A stretch of 64,000 bases of DNA from Isoetes taiwanensis (Eukaryota > Streptophyta > Lycopodiopsida > Isoetales > Isoetaceae): contig JAJEKV010000087.1 in NCBI GenBank assembly GCA_021234155.1, positions 935,968 to 999,967 of the forward strand. The letters run 5' to 3'. Below, piece by piece: positions 1 to 11,223 of this stretch (position 1 is the stretch's first letter; every line of letters begins with the position of its first letter). A program made the position numbers and the translations under genes. The notes under the pieces were generated by a model that was given only the letters and a program-made list of their open reading frames with translations, ran no database searches and was not told where the DNA came from.

Positions 1-1004
1 TCCATTCCGTCGATTTCCCTTTGCTTCGCGTTCTCAATCGCATCTTATCGCCAAGTCCCAAGTGCAAAAGACCAAAACGCGGCACCCAAAACGCAAACCC
101 CGCTAGAACCTCGCAACTCATAGGGTTTACGTTTGCAGGCTCTATCCTTGTCGATTCAACTAGGACCTTTGCCGTCTTGACGTAGAGGGGGGGTTGACGC
201 CCGAGCACATACCCTAAAACCATCCGGAAGCGGCTTGCCCCAAAAGTCCTCTCGGGCCACAGGCGATGGGCCCGCAACTTCCCCTCTCCGGAATCGTGAT
301 TCGCTCGCCAATGGACTCCTAACATCGACATTGCCCCTCGGGGACCAAGTTTCGTACGGAAGACCACCCCTTCTCGAGGAAGCGTCAAACTATCTCATGT
401 CCAACACACTCGTAGTCAATTGGCCTAGGAGGTGGCTGTCGAATACTGCTATGCATTAATTAATTCCTTACTATGCATTAATTCCGAATTTATGAATGTC
501 TTGCTACTGCCCAACAACAGGCTGCCTAGACCGTTCCAATGCTACCTATTTGATCAGAACTTTATCCGGAAATTCTAAAAATTTGCCTGTATGATGGGGA
601 TGACCTAGGAAGCCAGCTGACAAAAAATCAGAATTTAATTCCATACCATGCATTAATTACGAATTTATGAAGCAGAATGCAAAAGAACGCATAACTAAAA
701 AATTCGCAGAAAAAAAAGGTGGAATTTTGACAAAGGGTTACAACGTCTTGCGGCGGACATGAGAAAAACATTTCACTAGGATATGCGAAGTTGGTGCATC
801 GATGAAATAGCTCCGAGTCTTTTCGAGCTCACATGTCGCCACAAAAGTTCTCTTACGAAGGCCACAGCGATGGATTTTAGCAATTTCCCTCTCCAAAACC
901 ATGATTTGGCTCTTCCAATGGACTCGGAATATCGACATTACCACGGGGACCAACTTTCGTGGCGGAAGACCACCCTTGTTCTCCAAAAGAACAAAAGTAC
1001 ACTA
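1..1004. repeat. Non-coding spacer with a two-copy dispersed repeat
   Basis: No gene is supported here. A segment of about 170 bases at roughly 225-400 recurs at roughly 830-1000 in direct orientation. The two share strings such as ggccacag.cgatgg, ccaatggactc, atcgacatt and ggaagaccaccc, with numerous substitutions. Both copies read open in places but in different contexts, so a shared coding function is not supported. The AT-rich stretch between them has recurring tatgcattaatt motifs (near 450-485 and 645-660). This may be a decayed interspersed repeat or part of a long terminal repeat; I could not identify a family. Confidence 0.5.
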
Positions 1005-1270
1005 GACGCCCGTAAGACGGCGTCGCGCGACGCCACGCGTCGCGCGACGCGTCACGTCTCACGCGACGTCCGCGTCGCCGCAGCGTATTTTGCGTCCACC
1101 CACGCCAGCGTCCACTGGCGTGACAGACCGCCCGCGTCCGCGGTCGTGGCGCCGCGACGCGACGCCGCGCCGCCACGCGATACCGCGGCGTGGCGCCGCA
1201 TTGGCGTCGCATGGTCCGCGTTAATTCGCGGCGTCCACGTGACTCACGCGTCGCTAGCCCACGTCGCTAA
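1005..1270. other. CpG-rich block
   Basis: About 265 bases are extremely GC- and CpG-rich while both flanks are AT-rich. The palindrome GTCGCGCGAC occurs twice 17 bases apart (1022-1031 and 1039-1048), and gcgtc/gacgc words recur throughout. Open frames cross it on both strands, but they are rich in Arg, Ala, His and Thr as GC-biased composition would produce, and I do not consider them genes. It could be a small unmethylated CpG island, an inserted GC-rich satellite fragment, or the interior of a mobile element. Confidence 0.6.
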
Positions 1271-4200
1271 ATGTCCATTCTCTTGTTGTGTTCAGATATG
1301 GACCCTATGATCTCCTCGAAGAAGAAAACTACCTTGTGGACTCATCTCGGCGGATTCCAAAATGTTCTTGTCCGTAAATCAAGTCACCGGTTGCTACCCA
1401 TTACTCCATCTCTTGTTAATAAAAGGCACGGAATATTGAGACATCCCGTGATCAAATCCGGACTAAAACCAACACAAAGAAATAAGCACACAATCTTGGA
1501 TTTTGAACATGCAAAGAAGACATAAAGAAATACGTTATGGACCGCGCCCGCAACAACGAATCTTGCACCAACGGAACTTGCAAAAGGCGATTAGCAAAAC
1601 AAACAAAAAATGTCAAATGAAAATCTCTTGTTGCCTACTTGGTTTGCATCTTTGTTTGCCCGCCTTTTACTTGCCTCAAATCGCAAAATGGAGCATTATT
1701 TAAGAATCAACTTCTCAATTAGACAATCAAGAAAAAGAACTACATGAGCAAAGAACCTACAATGGAAGGACTACTTCCAAAACCACCAAAATCTTTGTAG
1801 AACCTCACCAATGGTCAATTGGCAAACCGAAAAGCGTGCACCCATTCACGGGTATATTGTAAAAGTATCGATTTGCTCCTTTGGAACTAACATAAAACCG
1901 GCGATGGTGCCGCTTTCACAAATCGTAAAACATGAACCAAATTGCCATGATGATTCAATCTGCAATGGATCCCTTTGGAACATAAGTTGGATAGCCCCAA
2001 TGCGTTGCTAATTTAAAAAAAGAAAAATCTCTAAAGAAAAAGGTTAATAAATTACCGCTTGCACATTCCGGATAAGGTGTATGGATCTTGGGATGAGATA
2101 GCTCGCCGATGAAGCTCATCTTTGCACAAATGCTTTATTCCGCATTTTGAAGAAGGAAAACGATGGGAGCTCCCGATTTATGTTAGAGATCCCGGCTTTT
2201 GCTTTTTCTTCAAAATGCATAAATATATTTGAATACCTCATATCATGTTGGCATCGGTTTGGTTTGTCTTGCCTAATTTGAGGTGGATTCCCATGGCAAA
2301 GATGCCCTTTAGATAATCACAGCAGGCAAATACCACGTTTTCATTTTACTTGTGGCTAAGAGGCTGACCAATCTCTATACATGGCATTAACACGATCATC
2401 AACTGCTTTGCATAATGAGAGATGGACAAAGAAATTCAAGCGAGAAAAACACTTACAATTTGCATGGAACAAAGAATCATGCCTTCATATCCACAGGATG
2501 CAAATGCAAATTAATATTACAAAGAGGTATTGTTACCTCTGTCATAACATTGTATCGGGGAGTTCCTTGCATAATCGGCCGGTACGCCTTTGTTTGGCTT
2601 TGCACATTAGATACAAACATTGGCTGCATGTCATAAACTACCAATTTACTTCCTAGATCGAATAAGGCACCAATCTTAATTGGTTATCGCGGCTTGGAGG
2701 CGTGCCAAACACGATTTGCTTTAACATCACGTGAATCAAAAGAATGCTAGATTTATCAAAAGCTTCCCCATCCGGATTGAGTTTTTTGCATGTGATCTCT
2801 ACCAAGATATCGTTTTGCACAAACCCGTTATGCCATAGCGGATCTTCACCATTTACCTCGTTGCGTTCTTGAGCCAACTTGCATGCCTTTTAACATCAGC
2901 ACTTCCTTGAATATCCAAATGGTTTGCTATCCGGACTATCTTTGTAACAATACAAACTCACAATCTCCAAACCGGTGTCGATTTCCATCTCTCGAAATGA
3001 TGTTGTCAAAAGCAGGCCGGATTAAGGTTTTGTGTCCGACCCTCGGCGCCGCTCAATAGACTAAGGAAAAACAGGCGGATTAAAGCGAACGGCTCCATAA
3101 CGTTGTTCTTGCTAATGCCGTTTGTAAGAAAGGAACAAAACGTTAGAATAATAAAAACGCGTTAGGAGGGAGGGTGAAGTCTTAAAAAACCAAGACGATC
3201 GCCCGGATTAACGCGTTTCTGCTTTGGCGAACTTTGGCCACTATCTTTGGGTTACCCAACGGGCACCGCCCACACCAAGAGAGAGAAAGTTGCTGCCGGG
3301 AAAATGAAGAGAAGCAACAAAATATGTTGGAAGAAGAAGTTTTGGCGGAAAACCCATTTTTGGCCGGGAAAAAGCGTTATCCCGTGGTAGGAAAAGGAAA
3401 CCGTGAGAGAGAAGGGCAAAAACTTTTAAGTAAGTAGATGGGTTTTAATTTTTTTAATCACCTGGTTTCTTCAGAGATGTTCATATGATTTCGGGCAAAG
3501 GTTGGGTTTAGTGATTGCCTTTTTTTTTTTTTTAAGTGGTTTTTTTGTAATGGTTCGATATAGAAATTAGGTTTTTCCATTTTTTGTCGCGGGCATGGAT
3601 CCGACCTCACAGGCATGCATCCGACCTCACAGGCTGCGATAGGGGTTGCCGGATATTGCAAGTGGAGTTCTGTGAGGGGGATCTGTTAGCGTCGGGTCTT
3701 GCATCTGCGCATCTACTGTTTGCATTATCTAGTTTACACAAGAGACAATTTTATGGCGGTATTATGGCGGTGATTCATGCATCGCCCTAGCTGCTGCTTA
3801 GCGGCGATCGTCTGCACCATCCTTAACCTAAACCCTTAGCCCACGGTGGGCAGCGGCTTTGCTAGACCTCACCATCATCTCCCTATATACATTGATTGAT
3901 TTTATCTGTTGTTTCTCCTCTTTCAATATGATATTTCTACTTAATTGTAAAGTCTTGCTCTCCCTCGTTCTTTCCTCGAGTTCTTATCATATCCAGATGC
4001 TAAGATCCGTTGTTTTCTTCCACATCGCGTTGGCTATCTACGCTCTGCTGACTTGCCTCTTTCTCTGCTCTCTTTTGCCTCTGCAAACGTGATAGGCGCT
4101 TTGGGTATGTCTTTGCCAGGGCTTGAACGAACCACTGAAATGTGCATGTATTTGCACATTTCGGTGTATTCAATGTTTATATGTGAAAATTCAATGGTTT

Positions 4201-4494
4201 AACAATGGTTTAAACTTAAAAAAAATACAAAAGATTACACTTAGCGATAAGGTTACACTATTTTCAAAGTTTAGCTTTCAATTGGTACTAAACACGAGTT
4301 GTTTCAACAAAACTAAAGCTCGCTATGGAGATTTTAAGTTCTATCCTTATTTTGAACCCAATAGACCAACAAATGCCCTTCAATGGACCACTAAAAGACC
4401 TTCAATGGACCACCAAATGCTCACACTTGACCTTCATTGGCACACAAGTGCCCATTAATAGACCATGCATTTAGTTCAATTTTTAGTACTTTTT
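1271..4494. other. Spacer without a supported gene
   Basis: No recognisable coding region. The open frames are short, do not resemble known families, and have no consistent splice context. A minus-strand frame of about 74 codons at 2653-2877 continues in another frame towards 2560, so it may be a decayed exon, but I cannot name it. A poly(T) run lies at about 3519-3533. A short direct repeat, atccgacctcacaggc, occurs twice near 3598-3632. Confidence 0.5.
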
Positions 4495-4609
4495 AAGGTG
4501 GCTTATTGTAGGGCAAAGGTGGGCTATTAAAGGGTTAAGGTGGGCTATTAAAGGGTAGAAAGTGGGTTATTAAAAGGCAAAAAGTGGGCCATTGAAGGAA
4601 AGTGGGTGG
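4495..4609. repeat. 22-bp tandem repeat, about five units
   Basis: Imperfect direct repeats with a 22-base period. The consensus is close to aaaggtgggctattaaaggg, and units start near 4495, 4515, 4537, 4559 and 4581. The two central units are nearly identical and the outer ones are degenerate, which is usual for a small minisatellite decaying from its edges. No coding potential. Confidence 0.8.
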
Positions 4610-4894
4610 AAAAGGGGCACCCTCCCCTATGGGAGAACTGGCCCTCTAATTAGTTGAAATACCAAGATGTTTCTTATAAATCTGTAGCAACTAACCCATT
4701 GGCAGAAGTTGACTGCATATTTTCTGATGATGCTCTCAGCCGCATTTGCTAGGTATAGCTGCTTGCATTCTTCCCACTCCTCCAAGTTGAGTTGCTTCAT
4801 TGATTCAGTTTGGCACATCATTATAATCCTTCTGGCAAGGGGGTGTACCTATGTGAAACCTGTCAAAACCACGTGTATTAACGGGAGGGGGCAG

Positions 4895-5104
4895 TTTTTT
4901 GGGTTGCCCCAAAGGGAGCAAACCTTCATCCATGTGGGTTTGTGACATATCCCAAGTATATGTCAACATATACTCGGAATATGCCAATAACTGCTCCAAA
5001 TGCATTATTGGCTGTAAATTGGGGGTCAAGTATGTTGGTGGTTAGCCAATGTGGAAACCGGCTAACTGATGCTTCTTGCTCGAAGGAGGCTATGATGTAT
5101 TGGT
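4895..5104. repeat. Dispersed repeat, copy 1 (partner at 16181-16390)
   Basis: About 210 bases that recur in direct orientation at 16181-16390, with most positions identical. The repeat contains an inverted pair, GTATATG/CATATAC, separated by four bases. One plus-strand frame is open across the whole repeat in both copies, beginning WVAPKGAN and passing through NMPITAPN and ASCSKEAM. Many differences between the copies change the amino acid, so there is no sign of selection on a protein. Family unknown. Confidence 0.75.
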
Positions 5105-7402
5105 GCCATCCTTAATGATCCTCAACTCCATAGCACGAAGGCCTTGAAGATCTGCATTCATTTTGTCATCTTTATTGCAATCGGAACAGAGGTGCAAGCC
5201 ATTTTTTTGTTGCCTGCCATGATTGGATTTGAATCTTTGCCATGTTCTTGAGCGTTTTCATTAGATTTGATAGCATCCAAGACTTTGTGGACATCGATGA
5301 CATTGAAAGTCAAGAGCAAGGTAAATAATTCAAAGGATTTATTTTCCATCATTAGTTTATGAATCATGAGTAGAACTGATCATGGAGCCAAATCCCTGCA
5401 GATCTTTAATACTCTGCGTCTTCACATATCCAGGAGCAATGCATACTCTGTATCTTCTCGAAGCAAGTAGATGGATCAAGATCTTTCTAGAGGCAAAGGC
5501 AACAGGGATGTTGCAATGGATGCGACTGTTGAATTTCTTACCTCCAAATGGGTTGGAGGATGCGAATACAAACTCCATACGGATCTTTTACGTCCGCGAT
5601 GCCGCTAATAAAAAGTCAGAGCGACCGTGGTGGATGGCTAACAACATTGAATATTAGACATTTATTAATGTGGCATCATGGAATGTATTTTTTGCCAGCA
5701 GTCTTCTTGCTATTTTGATCATCACTACGTGTCCAAATCCAATGGGTAGATTGTCCATGATGATGTATACAAGATCACCTAATGTCCCGTTTTTGCGAGG
5801 TCCTGATATTCAAATTTATATCCTGAAGTTTAAATTTACATTGATTTTTGAATTTTAGAAAATTTGAGGAGGTGCTCTAGCACAAGTATGTCCTTTCTGC
5901 AATCATTGTGTTGTTACTAAATGAGGTAACCTAACCTCGCTATTATTTTGTGTACGATTAATGCGACTTTTGTTGATCAATGGCATACAACAGTTGCTTT
6001 GTCGTAGAAGATATGTTTAACTTGTTGTTGCCCTTATCAGGTAGATGGCTATTATTTTTGTATGCTTTTTATTTTTCAGGCAACTAAATGCTCTTCATAC
6101 AACTGGCTTGATGCACCTCCAATTTTCAAGGCTTTTCTCACCTTTGAAGAGCCTCTAGGTCTTTAGGTGTTTTGCTCATGCATGCATCATTAACTTTTTA
6201 CACTTGGGTGGAGGAAGCATAAGCTTTGGTCTGTTTTATAGGATTTTTACATAAGGATGCATTCTTTGTAGGCAATTGATATATAGATATAACAATATGG
6301 GACATACAATGACCTCTGTCAGGAATCTACTTTTTATTCAGTTGCATTTATTTGTGTTTTAACTTCACATTGTTTTCATATATGTTTGAGGCATTTGTCT
6401 TATGAATATTTTTAAAGGTAAGCTTTTAATGTCCATTAGGTGAACTGAAATATCTTCAGTTCATCAGTATCATGCTGGCACAACTAGATAGTATTTACTT
6501 TGTTAGCCTTAGACAACTAATTATTTGTCCTCTCCTTCCGTGTTGCGTATTGAGTTTACGCCATAGGCTTGGAGGCTTAGAGTTTCAAGAGCTTTTGCTT
6601 GGACGTGGAGATTGTAAGTGGTTTTGGAATAGAACCGTTGGGTCCTTGCTTGACAAGTAGACATGAACTTGGAAGGTGCAGATATCATCAAAATGGACAC
6701 TTGATTTTCATGCAAGATGAGCAACAGATCGTATACAAATGCCCAAGGTTGTAACTTTTTATCAGAAGATAAATGATAATTTAAGATTGCCTTGAGTGTA
6801 TTCTAATATGTATGGGTGCAAATGTTGAGGTTATCATTTTTCCTATTTCTCTTGCAAACATGATATCGTTAAAAGCTTGGCATGCAGTTATATATTATGC
6901 AGGCCACATTATGCAGCCTATTGCAAGCTAAAGCTTCTTAGAATCAGACTTGATAAGATCCCATCTGCCCCATCATGTGTTTCCCTCAATTCTCTGATGA
7001 TCTCAGTGAGGACAAAACGATAAAATTGTGCTTAGTTAACATGATTACATCACTTAATTATCATATTTGTTGTTGTTCCAGGGTGCAACATCTCAATTTG
7101 GCAAGTTGTCAAAACCTTTTATGATTCTTCAGCATCACCAAATTGCCTATACTATAACCAGGTTTGATGGTAGATGCAGTACATCACCAAATCGACACAC
7201 TATTTGCTGGTACCTTCTTGTATGAAGGTCCAAGAAGAAGACTTTGCCTCATGCTAGAAAGTAATGTGCCTAATTATCAATCAAACACAGAATAGGCCTG
7301 GATTGGATTGGTGCAGGGTTTTATCTATCTTGTGTGTATTCATCAAATTGTAAAATCATTAGCTGGAGTCTGCAGACAGCAAGGAGAGAAACAAAAGAAC
7401 AT
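5105..7402. other. Spacer without a supported gene
   Basis: Moderately AT-rich sequence with short open frames that match nothing I recognise. Frames at 5382-5657 (+) and 5158-5367 (-) are the longest, but they have no convincing family features. No RNA gene, terminal repeat or splice-linked exon set was found. Confidence 0.5.
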
Positions 7403-10400
7403 AATTGAATAGAATAGAATAGAGTTTTTATCATCCACAGAGACCAATTGGCCTATGGGACCCAAACAGGAGGCGCATCAAACGTATTACTGTCCGGTTT
7501 GCCCCCCTTCCTTCCCCCCTCCCCATACACGAAGGGTTGTTTGGGCTTAAAAGCCATGATGTAAATAGGTTTGTCATCCAAACCGCACAAATACAAATAC
7601 AAATATATATCATGGGGGAAAGAAATATGTACAAGTATTAGGTAAGTGCCCGCGGACGGAGCTGATCTCGACGATCCATGATCTCTTGAAGGTATGATCC
7701 CAACCTCTGTACCGAGCTCGTGTTCAGCATCTCATGCAGGGGCTGGCCAGGACGGACCAGCTCAGCATATTGTATCCGAATGTCATCATATGCGGGACAA
7801 CTCTAAAGGGCGGGCATTAGCCTTCCATAGCTCCAACTGGCGGCGTTGACAAAGCCTCTCCCCGACGCAGCTCCCCAATCCATCCGCCCATCTCAATCTG
7901 GAGATGGTGTGCACCTGTGTGGATAGAGGCAATGGATCTGCGCTTTTTCATGGGTAGATGAGTGTGCAAGTAGCATTGCGTGGCGTTGATAATGTATCGT
8001 CTTGACCTGTTCAAGGGTGCTGGCATCTCATAGCTTGCTGAGGAAGCATGTGTTAAGGTATTGTCTGCGAGGCGTGGCGATCGCCTCCGTTTGCACTTTC
8101 GGATGCACCTTTGCTCCTCGCCAACAGGCTTTTAGGCATTGAGGCCCCATTGCCACACGTAAAGCGAGGTTAGGGAGGCGAGTATAGTATCCATCTTGTC
8201 CCACCTTCTGGAAGTAGACGATGTGTCTGTCAAGGCCCTTCCATTTGAAGAGGCAAGAAACTTGTTTCCCCAATAGTATCCGTATGGGACTATGGACTTC
8301 ACCCCGGGTCCGTGCCAAAAAGCTTTACGCACCGCTCCAAGTCATTCAAGTGGCGAGGGAAATCACGGGGCCCGGACCCTCGACCCCATATAAAAGCCAC
8401 GAGGTTCTACTAGCACCTTGAATAGGTGCGATTGGTGGGCCCAATCATATAGCTTTGCCTTGTGGCTATTGTTCTGCATTGCATAGAGTGCATTCCAACC
8501 TGCTGCGACTCGCAGTCAGATGGAATTGTCCCAGTTCATGGCCGACGGAAACTCCACCCCCAAATATTTGTAAGCGGGCACCACTTCAACATTTTGCCCG
8601 CGATAAGTGAGGGTTGGGGCCTTTGGCGGCATCACGAATGATCACGAGAACTACCTTGGTCTTGGCTAAGTTGATGCGCATGTCGGTCATTTGGCAAAAT
8701 GTGTCCAGCGCATCGAGATGGCATTGCATGTCTGCCTGAATGTGTGCTAGGAGGTCCACATCATCAGCATAGATTAGCTGTCTAGTGATCTGGTGTAGGA
8801 GTTGAGCCCCAGTGCCTCCATTATCAACGAGTCATCTCTCCAGCTGATCAATATAGAGGCCAAATAGTGTGGAAGCGAGAGGGCATCCTTGGCGGACCCC
8901 GATACTGCTCTCAAATGGTTGGCCTGCTGGTTGCGGTTGAGTGCATGCATGTCTCATATAACCTCATATACCGTGTTACGCGGTTTGGCCGGGGATGTCC
9001 AGTTGCTGCGGTCTTGTCCCGCGGCTTTTCCCCGGCCGCGATGTCAAAAGCCTTGGCAAAATCTGAAGCAAACAATCTGAGATCTTCTTTGGCGATTCTG
9101 GCATCCTTAACTGGAGTCCGCGGCCAGTGAAGATATGATCTATGGTTGAGTGCCTTGGCTCGAATCCCGCTGCCACGAGTGCCCGTGATTTATAGCGCCT
9201 CTTGCTCATCCTCATTAATCGGCTTTCGAGGATCCCTAAGTGAGGATCTTTGCAAACACTAAGCTGATCATGATGGTCCAAGACTGGTGGCGGTCGCGGG
9301 TCTCTGCCTTGTAGATTGGGACAACCACGCTGGTGGTCCATTGCGAGGGGAAAAACTTTCTTGCAATGCCTTATTGAACATGTCGGTTAGCACCGGTGCC
9401 ATGGATGGTCCTGCCCACTTGAGCAACTTCGCCTACATGTCGTCAAGGTCTGGTGCTTTTCCATTGGCTAGACGTTGCAGCCCCTGCGCTACCTCCGCCT
9501 CTGTGATTTATAGCATTGGGCCCCCGCTTTGGGGAAGGGTTGGGGGTTAATGTCGTCGCGGCATCTTCGGGGTTGTAGAGTCATTTGTAGGTATTGCCCC
9601 ACTTGGTTTGGAGTGATGTTTCACGTAGGCGGCATTGGCCTCCGAGCACTCTTAGCGAGGAAGGTCTTGGGATGACGTTCGGGGAGGAAGAACATTTCCT
9701 ATTTATTAGGCGCAATGTACTTGGCCTTTCTAGCCTTAAGGAAAGTGCAGTATTGCTTGACTGCATCCGAGCATATAGCAGGATCTATGACTTGGCAGAG
9801 CTAGCGTTTGCGTTCTTTGCACTCGGCATCGAACCACTAAGATTCTGCCTTGAAAGGTCGTAGCTCTCGAGGTTTTAGGGGTAACTTCTCCCCAAAACAT
9901 CTCTCTCGCAACAGCCCCGAGAATGTCAATGAGCACACTTTTTCTTTGCTCTAGCGTTGAGCACTGTGAGATGCTTACGAGATCCTCCGTAAACATCTGG
10001 GAGTAAGTGTAAACGCGCTCATAGTCCAGTCTGAGTCGGGGCATACGAGGAGGTGTTGGGCATGCATGTGGAGCAACCTTCCAAGTGTAGAGTCCACCTC
10101 CTCATCCCTGCCATTTGTTCCCACTCGAAAATGTTTGACGAGATGCATGTCTTGCTCGGCCCACCAAAAGATTGTCCACCACACTGGACCCACCTCCCTG
10201 GTTCTCCTGCCTGTAAGTGTGCTGGCTGGAGGACGGTCACTTTGCTAGTTCATTGCAAATTAATAGGTCAAAGATACTGCAGAGCATCAACAGCTGCCTC
10301 CCATTGTGCGAGACCTGAATGTCAGCTGATGCCTGTGGCCAAGCTCCTTCTGAAGGGCTTAGTTGCTACACATCATTTATCAGAGGGTCAAATCTCATCG

Positions 10401-10450
10401 TCTATTCTATGCCAGTGTGGGCATTGAAGTCTCCAACGAGCATGACACTA
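7403..10450 (-). mobile_element. RTE-like LINE, 5'-truncated, degenerate
   Basis: Minus-strand non-LTR retrotransposon coding for endonuclease plus reverse transcriptase, broken by many stops and frameshifts. Reading down the minus strand, the endonuclease motif VGDFNA is at about 10422-10446. It is followed by a linker with KAPD and then TSVVVPIYKA near 9300-9340. Then come a motif like GFEPRHSTIDHIF (about 9120-9170), DFAKAFD (about 9041-9065), GVRQGCPLAS (about 8877-8900) and YADD (about 8757-8775). The element stops abruptly just upstream of VGDFNA, so its 5' end is lost. The 3' end carries a short tandem tract, (tctat)n on the minus strand at 7403-7425, instead of poly(A). That ending is typical of RTE-clade elements; the clade is my inference. 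Confidence 0.8.
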
Positions 10451-11222
10451 CCCTAAAAGAAAAACAAAAAGAATACTGAGTATATACAAGATCAAGGAGG
10501 TCATGGGCCTAGCTCAACCCATGTCATATAGAATAAAACGTGATGTCAGCCTTTGGTGTTGGTATTGCCTTCCTCTTTTGAACTGATTAGCTTCTGTATT
10601 ATTGTTCATTCCATTCACTTGGAAGTTGCGATTGTTACTCCCTTGAGTTCAAGAGGCTTTTATTTCTTCAATGGATCTTCTGTGTATTGGGCGTGCTATG
10701 ACAGAACTACCTAGTTCCACTTTACATTCCATGCATATAGAAGATGCAGAATTTGGGAGCTTCTGGAGCAGAAATACCCTGCAAAATCTCAAAGGCCATA
10801 TACTCGAGCTTGAAGAAAGTAAAACACCTGGATTTCTTTTCCTCTCAGGTTAGAAAATGTGTTATTAGAACTGCAACAGCATGAAGATGGTTTTCACAAT
10901 GCTGACAAAGCCACTAGATGTACAAAAATGAAATTCAGTGTGCCCTTCTGCACTCACTTTGAACCTTTGACACCCAGGTATTTTTTGGTCGAACCAGTTA
11001 ATTTCTGATAGCTAAATCAGGTGCCTGGTCTACAACCAATATAACATGCCTTAACTGCCTATTTGATAAATATAGTTATAAATAGCCTTAACATTGGAAT
11101 TCCAATGGATAATGCCTTTGCCATGGTTTCTTATCAGAAGATTATGTTTTTAATCTAACCTAGCAAAATCTCAGTCAATCTGTATTTCTTATCAGATTAT
11201 TATTGCTGGATTTCTAACCTAG
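9257..11222. repeat. Direct duplication, copy 1
   Basis: This segment of nearly 2 kb is followed immediately by a second copy at 11224-13270. It begins near ctaagctgatcatgatgg and ends near gatttctaacctagca. The left part is the 5' half of the LINE (endonuclease motif, linker and start of the reverse transcriptase). The right part is unrelated flanking DNA, including an open but unrecognised 60-codon frame at 10671-10853 that recurs at 12659-12841. Because both LINE and flank are included, this is a genomic tandem duplication and not a second insertion. Confidence 0.85.
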
Positions 11223-11223
11223 C

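Noticed and set aside
783-1310. Open frames of 111 and 175 codons on opposite strands through the CpG-rich block
   Set aside because: They overlap fully on both strands and have the composition expected of CpG-rich DNA with few stops.
2653-2877. Minus-strand frame of 74 codons as a possible gene
   Set aside because: The sequence hints at a decayed exon continuing to about 2560, but no family is recognisable and no splice structure is supported.
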